Shown: positions 45,274-55,933, counted from the stretch's first letter. The stretch: DNA of 64,000 nucleotides from Caulobacter hibisci (GCF_016135805.1 NZ_JADWOX010000003.1:186001-250000), one strand, 5' to 3'. Notes: generated by a model from the letters alone, not told the origin. Made by a program: numbers and translations.

Positions 45274-45301
45274 GGGAGCCCCCTGGCGACAAGGGGCTCC
45301 C
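45274..45301 (+). terminator. Terminator between the DUF3576 gene and leuS
   Basis: GGGAGCCCC and GGGGCTCCC pair over nine bases around a CTGGCGACAA loop. A T-run is missing, but it lies 27 bp after the stop. It may be a partial block separating leuS from the upstream gene. Confidence 0.6.
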
Positions 45302-45412
45302 GTTCGCATATTTAGGCGCGCCCGTATTTAAGCGCACTCTGGCCGCGAAACCGCTTATGACCATTGCGGAACGCGCCAAACGCGTCCTGTCCGTAAGCAC
45401 TGTCTGGTTTCC

Positions 45413-48004
45413 ATGGCCCGCTACAATCCCAAAGACACCGAGCCGAAGTGGCGTGAAACCTGGGCCAAGGCCCAGACCTTCCTGACGCCGATCACCCCGG
45501 ATGCGCGGCCGAAATACTACGTGCTCGAGATGTTCCCCTATCCGTCGGGGCGCATCCACATGGGCCACGTGCGCAACTACGCCATGGGCGACGTCGTGGC
45601 CCGCTACAAGCGCGCCCAGGGCTTCAACGTGCTGCACCCGATGGGCTGGGACGCCTTCGGCATGCCGGCCGAGAACGCCGCTATGGAGCGCGGCGTCCAC
45701 CCCAAGGGCTGGACCTACGACAACATCGCCGCCATGCGCGAGCAGCTGAAGGCCCTGGGCCTGTCGGTCGACTGGTCGCGCGAGTTCGCCACCTGCGACC
45801 CGGAATATTACGGCAAGCAGCAGGCCTGGTTCCTGCGCCTGCTGAAGCGCGGCCTGGTCTATCGCAAGGAAGCCTCGGTCAACTGGGACCCGGTCGACAT
45901 GACCGTCCTGGCCAACGAGCAGGTCATCGACGGCAAGGGCTGGCGCTCGGGCGCGACCGTGGAGAAGCGCAAGCTGACCCAATGGTTCCTGCGCATCACC
46001 GACTACGCCGACGCCCTGATCGACGGCCTGAAGACCCTGGATCGCTGGCCCGAGAAGGTCCGCATCATGCAGGAGAACTGGATCGGCCGGTCCAAGGGCC
46101 TGCGCTTCAAGTTCCAGTTCGAGGGCGAGGCGCCCGACGGCCTGGCCGAGGGGCTGGAGGTCTACACCACCCGTCCCGACACCCTGTTCGGCGCCAGCTT
46201 CGTGGGCATCGCTCCCGAGCATCCGCTGGCCGAGCAGCTGGCGGTCGAGAACCCCGACCTGCAGGCCTTCATCGCGGAGTGCCGGAAAGGCGGGACCTCG
46301 GAAGCCGACATCGAGGGCGCCGAGAAGCTGGGCCGCGACACTGGCCTGCGCGTGAAGCACCCGCTGGACCCGTCGATCACCCTGCCCGTCTGGATCGCCA
46401 ACTTCATCCTGATGGACTACGGCACCGGCGCGATCTTCGCCTGCCCGGCCCACGACCAGCGCGACCTGGACTTCGCCCGCAAGTACGACCTGCCGGTCAA
46501 GCCGGTGGTGCTGCCGGCGGGCGCGGACCCGGCCGAATTCGAGGTCGGCAAGGAGGCCTATGTCGGCCCCGGCAAGATCTTCAATTCGGAGTTCCTGGAC
46601 GGGCTGGACGTCGAGGCCGCCAAGGCCGAAGCGGTGGCCCGCATCGAGGCCGCCGGCCAGGGCCAGGGCGCGACGGTCTATCGCCTGCGCGACTGGGGCG
46701 TCTCGCGTCAGCGCTACTGGGGCTGCCCGATCCCGGTGATCCACTGCGAGGCCTGCGGCCCGGTGGCCGTGCCGGAAGACCAGCTGCCGGTGGTGCTGCC
46801 CGAGGACGTCACCTTCGATCCCAACAAGCCGGGCAACCCGCTGGTGCGGCACCCGACCTGGAAGCACGTCAACTGCCCGCAGTGCAACGCCCCGGCCGAG
46901 CGCGAGACCGACACGCTGGACACCTTCGTCGACAGCAGCTGGTACTTCGCCCGCTTCACCGACCCGACCGCGGCCGAGCCGATCGACAAGGCCTGCGCCG
47001 ACCACTGGATGCCGGTCGATCAGTATATCGGCGGCGTCGAGCACGCGGTGCTGCACCTGCTGTACGCGCGCTTCATCACCAAGGCCCTGAAGGACGAGGG
47101 CCTGCTGTCGGTGGACGAGCCGTTCGCGGGCCTGTTCACGCAAGGGATGGTCACCCACGAGGCCTACAAGAACGAGGCCGGCGAATGGGTCGAGCCGTCG
47201 GACGTGGTGATCACCGCCGAGGGTAACAGCCGCAGCGCCAAGCACGCCAAGACCGGCGCGCCGATCGTCATCGGCGACATCGAGAAGATGTCGAAGTCCA
47301 AGAAGAACGTCGTCGCTCCCGAGGACATCTTCGAGGCCTACGGCGTCGACGCCGCGCGCCTGTTCGTGATGAGCGACAGCCCGCCCGAGCGCGACGTGCA
47401 GTGGACCAATTCCGGCGTCGAGGGCAGCTGGCGCTTCACCCACCGCCTGTGGAACGAGTTCGACAGTCAGCCGGCCGGCGACTTCGCCCATGACGAGGCG
47501 GATGAGGCCGCCCTGTCGCTGCGCAAGGCGGCCCATAAGCTGATCGGCTTCGTCACCGACAGCATCGAGGGCTTCCGCTTCAACAGCGGCGTGGCGCGGC
47601 TGTACGAGTTCCTGAACGCCCTGAAGGCCGCTCCGGCTGAAGGCGCTTCGGATGGCGTGCTGGCCGCCCGCGTCGAGGCCCTGGACATCCTGGCCCGCCT
47701 GGTCGCGCCGTTCACGCCCCACCTGGCCGAGGAGGCCTGGGTGCGCCTGGGCCGCGAAGGCCTGGTGGTCGACGCGCCGTGGCCCAAGGCCGACCCGGCC
47801 CTGGCCGCCGACGACGAGCGCGTGCTGCCGATCCAGATCAACGGCAAGCGCCGCGGCGAGATCAAGGTCAAGGCCGGCGCCGCCGACGACGAGGTCCAGA
47901 AAATCGCTCTGGCGGATCCGGCCGTCATGGCCCACCTTGAGGGCGTCACGGTCCGCAAGGTGATCGTCGTCAAAGACCGCATCGTCAACATCGTGGCGAA
48001 CTGA
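45413..48004 (+). CDS. leuS: Leucyl-tRNA synthetase
   Basis: An 863-residue class I synthetase. The HIGH-type site is in [15 protein letters not shown] near residue 43 and the KMSKS site is MSKSKKNV near 627. The editing (CP1) domain lies between, with [20 protein letters not shown]. The Cys-rich zinc-like segments CEACGPV and CPQCNAPA are present. It charges tRNA-Leu. lptE starts four bases after its stop and holA four bases later, a conserved leuS-lptE-holA unit. Confidence 0.97.
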   Translation: MARYNPKDTEPKWRETWAKAQTFLTPITPDARPKYYVLEMFPYPSGRIHMGHVRNYAMGDVVARYKRAQGFNVLHPMGWDAFGMPAENAAMERGVHPKGWTYDNIAAMREQLKALGLSVDWSREFATCDPEYYGKQQAWFLRLLKRGLVYRKEASVNWDPVDMTVLANEQVIDGKGWRSGATVEKRKLTQWFLRITDYADALIDGLKTLDRWPEKVRIMQENWIGRSKGLRFKFQFEGEAPDGLAEGLEVYTTRPDTLFGASFVGIAPEHPLAEQLAVENPDLQAFIAECRKGGTSEADIEGAEKLGRDTGLRVKHPLDPSITLPVWIANFILMDYGTGAIFACPAHDQRDLDFARKYDLPVKPVVLPAGADPAEFEVGKEAYVGPGKIFNSEFLDGLDVEAAKAEAVARIEAAGQGQGATVYRLRDWGVSRQRYWGCPIPVIHCEACGPVAVPEDQLPVVLPEDVTFDPNKPGNPLVRHPTWKHVNCPQCNAPAERETDTLDTFVDSSWYFARFTDPTAAEPIDKACADHWMPVDQYIGGVEHAVLHLLYARFITKALKDEGLLSVDEPFAGLFTQGMVTHEAYKNEAGEWVEPSDVVITAEGNSRSAKHAKTGAPIVIGDIEKMSKSKKNVVAPEDIFEAYGVDAARLFVMSDSPPERDVQWTNSGVEGSWRFTHRLWNEFDSQPAGDFAHDEADEAALSLRKAAHKLIGFVTDSIEGFRFNSGVARLYEFLNALKAAPAEGASDGVLAARVEALDILARLVAPFTPHLAEEAWVRLGREGLVVDAPWPKADPALAADDERVLPIQINGKRRGEIKVKAGAADDEVQKIALADPAVMAHLEGVTVRKVIVVKDRIVNIVAN

Positions 48005-48007
48005 TCC

Positions 48008-48502
48008 ATGAAGCGTCTCCTGGCGGCCGCCGCCCTCCTCTCCTCGCTCGCCCTGTCGGCCTGCGGCTTCACGCCCCTGTACGGCCAGCAGGGCGTCACG
48101 GGCGGCCTCGGGGCCATCGAGGTTGTGGCGGCCGAGGGTCGCGCCGGCTACCTGGTGCGCGAGCAGCTGGACGACGCCCTGGCGCGCAATCCCAACGTGC
48201 TGGCCTCGCACCGCCTGAGCTACACGGTGAAGGAAAACCGCTATGCGCGCGGCGTGCGGGTCGACAACGTCGCCAACCGCTACGAGCTGAACATGAAGGT
48301 CGACTGGAAGCTGGTCGACATCACCACCGGCAACGAGGTCCGCAAGGGCCAGGCGACCGCCGTGGTGACCTACGACTCGGCCGACCAGCCCTATGCCGCC
48401 ATCTCCGCCCAGCAGGACGGCCAGGATCGCGCCGCCGCCGAGGTGGCGCGCAAGATCCAACTGGACCTCGCCGCCTGGCTGGCCGGCAAGGCGCCCGCCT
48501 GA
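48008..48502 (+). CDS. lptE: LPS-assembly lipoprotein LptE
   Basis: A 164-residue outer-membrane lipoprotein with lipobox LSAC and then GFTPLYGQQG, the family-typical start of the mature protein. A beta-rich middle (RLSYTVKENRYARGVRVDNV, RYELNMKVDWKLVD) and a C-terminal helix (AAAEVARKIQLDLAAWLAGK) complete the fold. It plugs LptD and delivers LPS. It is between leuS and holA as in many proteobacteria. Confidence 0.92.
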   Translation: MKRLLAAAALLSSLALSACGFTPLYGQQGVTGGLGAIEVVAAEGRAGYLVREQLDDALARNPNVLASHRLSYTVKENRYARGVRVDNVANRYELNMKVDWKLVDITTGNEVRKGQATAVVTYDSADQPYAAISAQQDGQDRAAAEVARKIQLDLAAWLAGKAPA

Positions 48503-48506
48503 CCTC

Positions 48507-49562
48507 GTGGCCATTCTTTCCAAGCGGCAGGACGTCGAGCGGTTCCTGAAGGACCCGACGCCGGACATCCGGGCCGTCGTCATCTATGGCAAGGATCGCG
48601 GCGTGGTGCGCGACCGCGCCGTTCAGCTGGCCCACAAGGTGGTCGAGCGGCCCGATGACCCCTTCGACACCGCCCTGCTGACCGAGGGCGACCTCGACAG
48701 CCAGCCGGGGCGTCTGGAAGACGAGCTGGCGGCCCTGTCGATGATGGGCGGCAAGCGCCTGGTGCGCCTGCGGCTGATGGGCGAGAAGGCCGGTCCCGAC
48801 AAGCAGGCCGCCGAGGCCCTGACCGCCCATGTCGAGGGCCGCCTGAACCCCGAGGCCTTCTTCCTGGTCGAGGCCGGGGCCCTGGGCCGCGACTCCGCCC
48901 TGCGCAAGACGGCCGAGAAAGCCAACGGCTGCTTCGTCATCCCCTGCTACGAGGACGAGGTCGGCGACATGGCGCGCCTGACCCGCGACGCCCTCTCCAA
49001 GGACGGGGTCAGCCTGAACGGCGAGGCCCTGGACCTGTTCGTCAACCGCCTGCCGAAGGAGCGCGGCGTGGCCCGCGCCGAGATCGAGCGGCTCGCGCTG
49101 TTCCTCGGCCCGGGCAGCGGCGTGGTCGCCACCCCGGCCGACCTGACCGACTTCCTCGGCGTCGAGCCGGAAGCCTCGCTGGGCGACGCCGCCGTCGACG
49201 CCTTCGGCGGCAAGATCGGCGCGGCCCACGCCGGCCTGCGCCGCGCCGCCCAGGAGGGCGAAGGCGGTCCGGCGGCCGTGCGGGCCATGGGCTTCCACCT
49301 GGGACGCCTGCGCCGCACCCTGACCCTGCACAAGAACGGCGTCGACCTCGCGGCCGCCGCCAAGGCCTCGGGCGTGTTCTGGAAGACCGAGCGCGAGTTC
49401 CTGCGCCAGGCCCGCGCCTGGACGCTCGAGCACCTGCTGACCGTGCAACAGGACATCCTGGTGGCCGACAAGGCCTGCAAGACCTCTGGCTCGCCCGACC
49501 AGCTGATCTCCGAGCGCCTGGCCCTGCAGATCGCCGGCCGCGCTCGGCGGCTGGGGCTGTGA
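48507..49562 (+). CDS. holA: DNA polymerase III subunit delta
   Basis: A 351-residue clamp-loader wrench subunit. It starts from GTG at 48507 (VAILSKRQDVERFLKD), then IRAVVIYGKDRGVVRDRAVQ, DPFDTALLTEGDLDSQPG and SMMGGKRLVRLRLMGEKAG; the domain III region has LFLGPGSGVVATPADLTDFL. It opens the beta clamp at the replisome. Its 5' end follows lptE by four bases. Located 13 kb from the origin. Confidence 0.92.
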   Translation: MAILSKRQDVERFLKDPTPDIRAVVIYGKDRGVVRDRAVQLAHKVVERPDDPFDTALLTEGDLDSQPGRLEDELAALSMMGGKRLVRLRLMGEKAGPDKQAAEALTAHVEGRLNPEAFFLVEAGALGRDSALRKTAEKANGCFVIPCYEDEVGDMARLTRDALSKDGVSLNGEALDLFVNRLPKERGVARAEIERLALFLGPGSGVVATPADLTDFLGVEPEASLGDAAVDAFGGKIGAAHAGLRRAAQEGEGGPAAVRAMGFHLGRLRRTLTLHKNGVDLAAAAKASGVFWKTEREFLRQARAWTLEHLLTVQQDILVADKACKTSGSPDQLISERLALQIAGRARRLGL

Positions 49563-49793
49563 CGCGCTAACACGACACGGTCCGTGAAGCTGCACGCAGG
49601 GCGTGGGACCGTCACCGGCCCGCGACTGCGATTCGCGCTCAAGGTCAAAGATTTGACGAGCGGGGCCGGCGATTTTTCACGAAAAAGGCCGCCGAAGCAG
49701 CCTTTCCGGCGTCGGCGGCCCGGCCGCATTTTCCCTTGCAGCGCAGGGCTTTATCCCAGAATTGGGCGCGCGCCGCCCTCGCCTGTGGCGAAC

Positions 49794-49819
49794 GGCGTGG
49801 CCCGGAGTACGGCCACGCC
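49794..49819. terminator. Hairpin between holA and parB
   Basis: GGCGTGGCC pairs with GGCCACGCC around the loop CGGAGTAC. It lies between the convergent holA and parB genes in a 284-bp gap. The T-run is weak on both strands. The rest of the gap (49563-49790) has no frame I trust. Confidence 0.5.
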
Positions 49820-49846
49820 CTCTTCCGTGCGCGACAGAAGACCCTC

Positions 49847-50743
49847 TCAGACGCCCCGGGTCAGGCGGTTGCAGAGGTCGTCCAGCTGCTCGAGCGTCGC
49901 GTAGCGGACGATCAGCGAACCGGCCCCGCCGCGATGGTCGATCTCGACGTCGAGGCCGAGCACCGACGACAGGTCGGCCTCCAGGGCCTGGGTGTCGGTG
50001 TCCTTGACCCGCGGACCCTTGGGCGGGGCGCCGGCCTTGGCGCGCGGCGTGGCGTCGCCGGTCTGGGCGACGCGGGCCAGGGCCTCGGTCTCGCGCACCG
50101 ACAGGCCGCCGTCGATGACCTGCTGGGCCAAGGCCGCCGGGTTCTCGGCCGTGGCGATGGCGCGGGCGTGGCCGGCGGTCAGGGCGCCGGTGACAAGGTG
50201 CTGTTGCACGGCTTCCGGCAGGGCCAGCAGACGCAGGGTGTTGGCCACGTGGCTGCGGCTCTTGCCGATGGTCTGGGCGATGGCGTCCTGGGTGCGGCCG
50301 AACTTGTCCATCAGCACGCGGTAGCTCAGCGCCTCTTCGAGGATGTTGAGGTCGGCGCGCTGGACGTTCTCGATGATGCCGATCTCGAGCACGGCCAAGT
50401 CGTCGAGCTCGCGGACGATGATCGGCACGGTCTTGAGGCCAGCCCGCTGGGCGGCGCGCCAGCGACGCTCGCCGGCGACGATCTGGTACTCGCCCGGAGC
50501 CCCCGGCGCCGGCCGCACCAGGATCGGCTGCAGCACGCCCTTCTCGGAAATCGAGTTGGCAAGTTCTACCAGGTCATCCTCGCGGAAGGTCCGGCGGGGC
50601 TGATCGGGATTACGCTTCAGCAGTTCGATCGGCGCCTCGCGCGAACCGCCGGCGTTGTCGCCGGGCGCCTGGGCGGGGGCCGTCTCGACCTCGCCCAGCA
50701 GCGCCGACAGGCCGCGACCCAGACCCCGACGGCCTTCCGACAT
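49847..50743 (-). CDS. parB: Chromosome-partitioning protein ParB
   Basis: A 298-residue CTP-binding sliding clamp that loads on parS. It opens SEGRRGLGRGLSALLGEVE, with PIELLKRNPDQPRRTF, the CTP-binding motifs GVLQPILVRP and AGERRWRAAQRAG, ENVQRADLNILEEALSYRV, the helix-turn-helix IAQTIGKSRSHVANTLRLL and a C-terminal dimer domain. It is close to the C. crescentus ParB throughout. I used the Met at 50743; the frame adds six residues upstream. Four parS sites lie 3.5-7.2 kb away. Confidence 0.97.
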   Translation of the reverse strand: MSEGRRGLGRGLSALLGEVETAPAQAPGDNAGGSREAPIELLKRNPDQPRRTFREDDLVELANSISEKGVLQPILVRPAPGAPGEYQIVAGERRWRAAQRAGLKTVPIIVRELDDLAVLEIGIIENVQRADLNILEEALSYRVLMDKFGRTQDAIAQTIGKSRSHVANTLRLLALPEAVQQHLVTGALTAGHARAIATAENPAALAQQVIDGGLSVRETEALARVAQTGDATPRAKAGAPPKGPRVKDTDTQALEADLSSVLGLDVEIDHRGGAGSLIVRYATLEQLDDLCNRLTRGV

Positions 50744-50832
50744 CCCCGCTTCACCGACCACAACCGTCTCCTCGAAACTTCAGATTCAATAACGACTTCG
50801 ACCCGTATCCTCAGGTCGTCTGACCTTCAGGA

Positions 50833-51639
50833 TCAGGCCGCCTGGGCCTGGCGATCCTTCTCGCGGCTGATGACCTCGCGGGCCAGGCGCAGATAGGCCT
50901 GCGACCCGGCGCACTTGAGGTCATACAGCAGCACCGGCTTGCCGAACGACGGCGCCTCCGACACCCGGACGTTGCGCGGTATGACCGCGTCATAGACCTT
51001 GTCGCCGAAGTGATCCCGGACATCCTTGGCCACCTGCTCGGACAGGCTGTTGCGCCGATCGTACATGGTCAGCACCACGCCCTGGATCTCCAGGCGGGGA
51101 TTGAGGCTGCCACGGACGCGCTCGATGGTGCGGATCAGCTGGGTCAGGCCCTCCAGGGCGAAGAACTCGCACTGCAGCGGCACGAACACCGCGTCGGCGG
51201 CGGTCATGGCGTTGACCGTCAGCACGTTCAGCGACGGCGGGCAGTCGATCAGCACATAGGTGTAGGGACCGTTGGCGCGCAGCGGTTCCAGGGCGTCGCG
51301 CAGGCGGTAGGAGCGGCGGGCGGTCTGGCCCAGCTCCAGCTCGACGCCCGACAGGTCGGCGTCGGCCGGGATCACGTCCAGGCCCGGCAGCGAGGTCTGG
51401 ACGGCAGCCTCGACGATCGGGGCCTCGCCCATCAGCACGTCGTACAGCGTCTTCTTGCGCTGCAGGCGACCGATGCCCAGGCCCGTGGAGCAGTTGCCCT
51501 GCGGGTCGGCGTCGATCAGCAGCACGCGCTCGCCGCAGGCCGCCAGGGCGGTGCCCAGGTTGATGGCCGTGGTGGTCTTGCCCACCCCGCCCTTCTGGTT
51601 GGCGACGGCCAGGACTCTCAGCTCAGACTTTGCGGACAC
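50833..51639 (-). CDS. parA: Chromosome-partitioning ATPase ParA
   Basis: A 268-residue Walker-type ATPase that forms a gradient and moves the ParB-parS complex. The deviant Walker A motif is NQKGGVGKTTTAINLGTA; DADPQGNCSTGLGIGRLQ and YVLIDCPPSLNVLTVNAMTA supply the rest. Ends ISREKDRQAQAA as in Caulobacter ParA. parB follows after 89 bp; rsmG overlaps its start by 17 bp. Confidence 0.97.
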   Translation of the reverse strand: MSAKSELRVLAVANQKGGVGKTTTAINLGTALAACGERVLLIDADPQGNCSTGLGIGRLQRKKTLYDVLMGEAPIVEAAVQTSLPGLDVIPADADLSGVELELGQTARRSYRLRDALEPLRANGPYTYVLIDCPPSLNVLTVNAMTAADAVFVPLQCEFFALEGLTQLIRTIERVRGSLNPRLEIQGVVLTMYDRRNSLSEQVAKDVRDHFGDKVYDAVIPRNVRVSEAPSFGKPVLLYDLKCAGSQAYLRLAREVISREKDRQAQAA

Positions 51640-52294
51640 GGCTCAGCCCCTTGATTTGCACGACATGGCCGCGCGGATCGCTCTTGGAGCCCCGCACGTC
51701 CGACTCGAACTTCCAGGTCTTCTTGGCTTCAGCGATCTCGGCGGCGACCTCCTGGCCCTTCAGGAGCCAGGCGACCGCGCCGCGCTTGAAATAGGGTTGG
51801 GCGAACTCCAGCAGGCGCGGCATCGGCGCGCAGGCCCGGGCCGTGACCACCTGGACCTTGAGGTCCAGGCTCTCGGCGCGGGCGTTGTGGATCTCGACCG
51901 GCAGGTCCAGGGCGCCGCAGACGGCGTCGAGGAAGCGGCAGCGCTTGGCCATGCTCTCGACCAGGTGGACCTTGGCTCCCGGCGTGTCCTTCAACAGGAT
52001 GGCCAGCACGACGCCCGGCAGGCCGGCGCCGGCCCCCAGGTCGGCCCAGACCTTGGCCTGCGGGGCGAAGGTCAGCAGCTGGGCGCTGTCCCAGGCGTGA
52101 CGGTTCCAGTAGGCGGCCATGGAAGCCGGACCCACCAGGTTCATCACCGCGTTCCACTCGGCCAGCAGCTCGCGATAGCGGGTCAGGTCGGCGATCTGGA
52201 CGTCGCTCGCCCCCGTCAGCCGCTGGAAGGCCGCGGCGTCGACCGGGTCGAGGGCCTCGATGACCAGTTCGGAGGTCGCTTCGGGAAGGGCCAT
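51623..52294 (-). CDS. rsmG: 16S rRNA 7-methylguanosine methyltransferase RsmG
   Basis: A 223-residue SAM methyltransferase (formerly GidB) that methylates 16S rRNA G527. The glycine loop ADLGAGAGLPGVVLAILLKD is near residue 86; HLVESMAKRCRFLDAVCGAL follows. Its stop overlaps parA, and its ATG overlaps the mnmG stop, so it is coupled between the two. Confidence 0.95.
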   Translation of the reverse strand: MALPEATSELVIEALDPVDAAAFQRLTGASDVQIADLTRYRELLAEWNAVMNLVGPASMAAYWNRHAWDSAQLLTFAPQAKVWADLGAGAGLPGVVLAILLKDTPGAKVHLVESMAKRCRFLDAVCGALDLPVEIHNARAESLDLKVQVVTARACAPMPRLLEFAQPYFKRGAVAWLLKGQEVAAEIAEAKKTWKFESDVRGSKSDPRGHVVQIKGLSRVRKV

Positions 52295-54174
52295 CAGGCG
52301 GCGCGACCGCGACGAACATGGGCCAGCAGGGCCGTCAGGGCGCCGGGGGTGACCCCCTCTATGCGGGCGGCCTGGCCCAGGGTCAGGGGCTTCACCCGGA
52401 TCAGCTTTTCGCGGACCTCGTTGGAGAGGCTGCCGATGTCGCGATAGTCGAGGTCGGCCGGCAGGCGCAGGTCCTCGTCCTTGCGCAGGGACTCCGCGTC
52501 GGCGCGCTGGCGGTCGAGATAGCCGGCATAGGCCGCCTCGATCTCGATCTGCTCGCGGGCCATCGGGCTCCAGTCGGCGATCTCGGGCCAGACGCGAACC
52601 AGGTCGTCGAGGCCGACGTCGGGATAGGCCAGCATGGCGAGGACGTCACGGCGCTGGCCGTCGGCATTGACCTTGAAGCCGGCCTTCACGGCCTCGGCCG
52701 GGGTCATGTTGAGGGCGCGGGCACGGGTCCGGACGGCGTCCAGCTCGGCCTTCTTGGCGTCCCAGGCCGCAGCGCGAACTTCGCCGACCACGCCCAGTTC
52801 GACACCGCGGCCGGTCAGGCGCTGATCGGCGTTGTCGGCGCGCAGCGTCAGGCGGAACTCGGCCCGGCTGGTGAACATCCGGTAGGGCTCGGTCACACCA
52901 CGTGTGACGAGGTCGTCGATCATCACGCCGATATAGGCCTCGTCGCGCGCGAACACCGCCGGCTCCTTGCCCAACGCGGAGAGCGCGGCGTTCATGCCGG
53001 CGACCAGGCCCTGGGCCCCGGCCTCTTCATAGCCCGTGGTGCCGTTGATCTGGCCGGCCAGATAGAGGCCCGGCAGGCGCTTGGTCTCCAGCGTGGCGTA
53101 GAGCTCGCGCGGATCGACATAGTCGTATTCGATCGCATAGCCGTAGCGCACCACCTCGACGGCCTCGAGGCCCGGGATGGTGCGCAGGAACAAGAGCTGG
53201 GTTTCGGCCGAGACCGAGGTCGAGACACCGTTCGGATAGACGGTGTCGTCGTCCAGGCCTTCCGGCTCCAGGAACACCTGGTGGCTGGTCTTGTCGGCGA
53301 AGCGGACGACCTTGTCCTCGATCGACGGGCAGTAGCGCGGGCCGATCCCCGTGGCGCGGCCGCCATAGACGGCGGATTCGCCCAGGCGCTCGGCGATGAT
53401 CTTGTGGGTTTCCTCGGTCGTATAGGTGATGCCGCAGCGGATCTGCGGCACGTCGATACGGTCGTTGAGGAACGAGAACGGCACGGGATCCTCGTCGGCC
53501 GCCTGCATCTCCAGGCGATCCCAGGCGATGGTCTTGCCATCCAGGCGGGCTGGCGTGCCCGTCTTTAGGCGGCCCATGTCGAAGCCCAGGCCGTAGAGGC
53601 GGTCGGACAGGCCGATCGACGGCTGGTCGCCGACGCGGCCGGCCGGGATCCGGGTCTCGCCCTGATGGATCAGGCCCTTGAGGAAGGTGCCGGTGGTCAG
53701 CACGACCTTGGGGGCGCGGTAGACCGTCCCCTCCCCGTCCACGGCGCCGGCCACGTGGCCGTCCTCGACGATCAGGTCTTCGGCGGCGGCGGCGATGACG
53801 TCGAGGTTCGGATAGGCGAACAGCTCGGCCTGCATGGCCTCGCGATAGAGCTTGCGGTCGATCTGCGAGCGCGGACCGCGGACCGCGGGGCCCTTGGAAC
53901 GGTTCAGCATCCGATACTGGATGCCGGCCTTGTCGGCCATGCGGCCCATCAGGCCGTCCAGGGCGTCGATCTCGCGAACCAGGTGGCCCTTGCCCAGGCC
54001 GCCGATGGCCGGGTTGCACGACATCTCCCCGACGGTTTCACGTTTGTGGGTCAGCAGCAGGGTGCGCGCGCCGGTGCGCGCGGCCGCGGCCGCGGCTTCG
54101 CAGCCGGCATGACCGCCGCCGATGACGATGACGTCCCAGGCCTGTTGGCCAAGGTTGGGCGAGGTGTTGGACAA
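52294..54174 (-). CDS. mnmG: tRNA uridine-5-carboxymethylaminomethyl modification enzyme MnmG
   Basis: A 626-residue FAD enzyme that with MnmE modifies the wobble uridine of several tRNAs. The FAD loop is [59 protein letters not shown] and the C-terminal [20 protein letters not shown] match MnmG (formerly GidA). A hairpin and two parS sites lie in the 171-bp space upstream, before mnmE. Confidence 0.96.
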   Translation of the reverse strand: MSNTSPNLGQQAWDVIVIGGGHAGCEAAAAAARTGARTLLLTHKRETVGEMSCNPAIGGLGKGHLVREIDALDGLMGRMADKAGIQYRMLNRSKGPAVRGPRSQIDRKLYREAMQAELFAYPNLDVIAAAAEDLIVEDGHVAGAVDGEGTVYRAPKVVLTTGTFLKGLIHQGETRIPAGRVGDQPSIGLSDRLYGLGFDMGRLKTGTPARLDGKTIAWDRLEMQAADEDPVPFSFLNDRIDVPQIRCGITYTTEETHKIIAERLGESAVYGGRATGIGPRYCPSIEDKVVRFADKTSHQVFLEPEGLDDDTVYPNGVSTSVSAETQLLFLRTIPGLEAVEVVRYGYAIEYDYVDPRELYATLETKRLPGLYLAGQINGTTGYEEAGAQGLVAGMNAALSALGKEPAVFARDEAYIGVMIDDLVTRGVTEPYRMFTSRAEFRLTLRADNADQRLTGRGVELGVVGEVRAAAWDAKKAELDAVRTRARALNMTPAEAVKAGFKVNADGQRRDVLAMLAYPDVGLDDLVRVWPEIADWSPMAREQIEIEAAYAGYLDRQRADAESLRKDEDLRLPADLDYRDIGSLSNEVREKLIRVKPLTLGQAARIEGVTPGALTALLAHVRRGRAA

Positions 54175-54196
54175 GGAAGAAGCGCCTCAATGCGGA

Positions 54197-54220
54197 ACGC
54201 CCCCGTCGCGGCGGGGGCGT
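54197..54220. promoter_or_regulatory. Leader hairpin upstream of mnmG
   Basis: ACGCCCCC pairs with GGGGGCGT around GTCGCGGC, 23 bp upstream of the mnmG start and between it and the first parS. It could be a terminator from mnmE or a leader structure. Confidence 0.45.
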
Positions 54221-54270
54221 GTGCAGACTTATAGCCGCAAGCCGCCCTGTGGGCGAGTCGCGACCGGCGC

Positions 54271-54284
54271 GTTTCACGTGAAAC
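54271..54284. other. parS site 1 (perfect)
   Basis: GTTTCACGTGAAAC, a perfect 14-bp palindrome identical to the ParB target. Located between mnmG and mnmE. Confidence 0.95.
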
Positions 54285-54329
54285 GCCGTGGGCCTATCTG
54301 TGGTCAGGCTGTGGACGGTTCAAGGCGGT

Positions 54330-54343
54330 GTTCCACGTGAAAC
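54330..54343. other. parS site 2 (one mismatch)
   Basis: GTTCCACGTGAAAC differs from the perfect site by one base in the left half. It lies 2 bp beyond the mnmE stop and 59 bp from parS 1. Confidence 0.8.
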
Positions 54344-54345
54344 AT

Positions 54346-55683
54346 TCATTTGCCGATGCAGAAGCTTGAAAACACTCGCTCAAGCACGTCTTCCGGATCG
54401 ATACGGCCGGTGATGCGCGACAGCGCCCGGGCCGCGAGACGAACATCTTCCGCCACAAGTTCCACGTCGTCTGTCTCCGCCAAAGCACGCTCCAGAAAGG
54501 CTCTCGCCTCATCCAGACGCTCGGCATGGCGGATGCGAGTGGCCGCCGGGAACTCCGCACCCGACAATGCCTCCACCACGTGGGCGGTCAAAGCCGACCG
54601 GATCTGGTCCGCGCCATCTGCCCGCGCCGACAGCGCCACCACGTGCAATCCCAGCGCGGCCGTCGCGGCGCGTATGGCCTCTACAGCTGCTGGCGCTACC
54701 AGATCGGTTTTGTTGATCACCAGCCAGTCGCCGGGCCGGACAATTATGTGGGTATCGGAATGTTTCACGTGAAACTGCGCGGCGTCCACGACCCACAGCC
54801 GCAGATCCGCCTCCTCCGCCCAGGCTCGCGCCCGGCGCACGCCCTCGGCCTCGATATCGTCGGCGGTCTCGCGGATCCCGGCCGTATCGGCCAGCAGGGC
54901 CTTGTAGCCGCCCAGCACCAGCGGAACCTCGATGACGTCCCGCGTGGTGCCCGGCGTGGCGGTGACGATGGCCGCGTCGCGCTCGGCCAGGGCGTTGAGC
55001 AAGGTGCTCTTGCCGGCGTTGGGCGCGCCGACCAGGGCGATGCGGAAGCCATCGCGCACCCGCCTGCCACGTGAAACATCGTCCAGGGCCGCGTCGATCT
55101 CGGCGGCCAGGATCTCAAGCCCGGGCCGTGCCCGAGCGGCGACGTCTTCCGGCAGTTCCTCGTCGGGGAAATCGACGGCGGCTTCCAGCATGGCCAGGGC
55201 CTGGACCAGCAGGTCCCGCCAGGCGTCGTAGCGGCGGCCCAGCGCCCCTCCCAGCTGGCCCAGGGCCTGTTTGCGCTGCCCTTCCGTCTCGGCGTCGATC
55301 AGGTCGCCCACGGCCTCGGCCTGGGCCAGGTCGAGCTTGCCGTTCTGAAAGGCGCGGCGGGTGAACTCGCCGGGCTCGGCCAGACGTAGCCCCAGGGCCG
55401 ACAGGGCGCCCAGCAGCGCCTCGACGACCGCCCTGCCCCCGTGCACGTGAAACTCGGCGGCGTCTTCGCCGGTGTAGCTGGCCGGCCCCTGGAACCACAG
55501 CACCAGCGCATCGTCGAGCGCGGCGCCGTCGTGGCGCAGGGTGCGCAGGGCCGCCTGGCGCGGCTTGGGCAGGTTTCCCGTGAGGGCGCGCACGGCATCG
55601 CTGCTGGCCGGACCCGAGACGCGGATCACCGCCACGGCGGCGCGGCCGGCGGCCGTCGCCGGCGCGTAGATCGTATCGACCAT
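54346..55683 (-). CDS. mnmE: tRNA modification GTPase MnmE
   Basis: A 445-residue GTPase partner of MnmG (formerly TrmE). The N-terminal [20 protein letters not shown] and the conserved [12 protein letters not shown] precede the G domain. The G domain shows [18 protein letters not shown], the DTAGIRE box and VINKTDL. The protein ends in the invariant FCIGK. A short segment [16 protein letters not shown] between the DTAG and NKTD boxes is encoded by a perfect parS site, which looks like an inserted stretch. Confidence 0.96.
   Translation of the reverse strand: MVDTIYAPATAAGRAAVAVIRVSGPASSDAVRALTGNLPKPRQAALRTLRHDGAALDDALVLWFQGPASYTGEDAAEFHVHGGRAVVEALLGALSALGLRLAEPGEFTRRAFQNGKLDLAQAEAVGDLIDAETEGQRKQALGQLGGALGRRYDAWRDLLVQALAMLEAAVDFPDEELPEDVAARARPGLEILAAEIDAALDDVSRGRRVRDGFRIALVGAPNAGKSTLLNALAERDAAIVTATPGTTRDVIEVPLVLGGYKALLADTAGIRETADDIEAEGVRRARAWAEEADLRLWVVDAAQFHVKHSDTHIIVRPGDWLVINKTDLVAPAAVEAIRAATAALGLHVVALSARADGADQIRSALTAHVVEALSGAEFPAATRIRHAERLDEARAFLERALAETDDVELVAEDVRLAARALSRITGRIDPEDVLERVFSSFCIGK
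54762..54775. other. parS site 3 (perfect, inside mnmE)
   Basis: GTTTCACGTGAAAC within the coding sequence of mnmE. On the coding strand it contributes the residues FHVK between the G3 and G4 boxes of the GTPase. Confidence 0.95.
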
Positions 55684-55687
55684 CAGA

Positions 55688-55933
55688 TCAGTCGCGCTTG
55701 CCGACCGCCGCTCCGGCCGCGGCCGTCATCAGCTTGCGGAAGCTGTCCTGAGCGCCGGCCCCGAAGGCCATCCAGTTCTTCAGCAGCTCCTCGGGGGCCA
55801 GCATGGCCATGTTTGAATCCATCCGCGCCTGCATCTCTTTGACCAGATGCTCGTTGAGGGGGCTCACGTCCGGCAGGCCCAGAAAGGCCCGGGCCTCGAC
55901 CGGGGTGCAGTCGATCTCGATCGTCATCTTCAT
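55688..55933 (-). CDS. Small conserved protein (DUF6489-like)
   Basis: An 81-residue protein starting [20 protein letters not shown] with [20 protein letters not shown] and ending [17 protein letters not shown]. The helix-rich C-terminus resembles phasin-like small proteins, and I remember similar genes next to mnmE in alphaproteobacteria under DUF6489. It is four bases upstream of mnmE in the same direction, so likely one transcript. Function unknown. Confidence 0.75.
   Translation of the reverse strand: MKMTIEIDCTPVEARAFLGLPDVSPLNEHLVKEMQARMDSNMAMLAPEELLKNWMAFGAGAQDSFRKLMTAAAGAAVGKRD

Noticed and set aside
44654-48583. 1309-codon open frame antisense to leuS
   Set aside because: It mirrors the codon bias of leuS on the other strand, is rich in Gly/Arg/His/Gln without motifs and covers three real genes.
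54035-54048. GTTTCACGTTTGTG in mnmG
   Set aside because: Half-site only; the palindrome is broken at four or more positions.
55064-55077. parS-like CTGCCACGTGAAAC in mnmE
   Set aside because: Only the right half matches; three mismatches on the left.
55440-55453. parS-like CGTGCACGTGAAAC in mnmE
   Set aside because: Three mismatches in one half, and the sequence is explained by the conserved FHVHGG protein motif.
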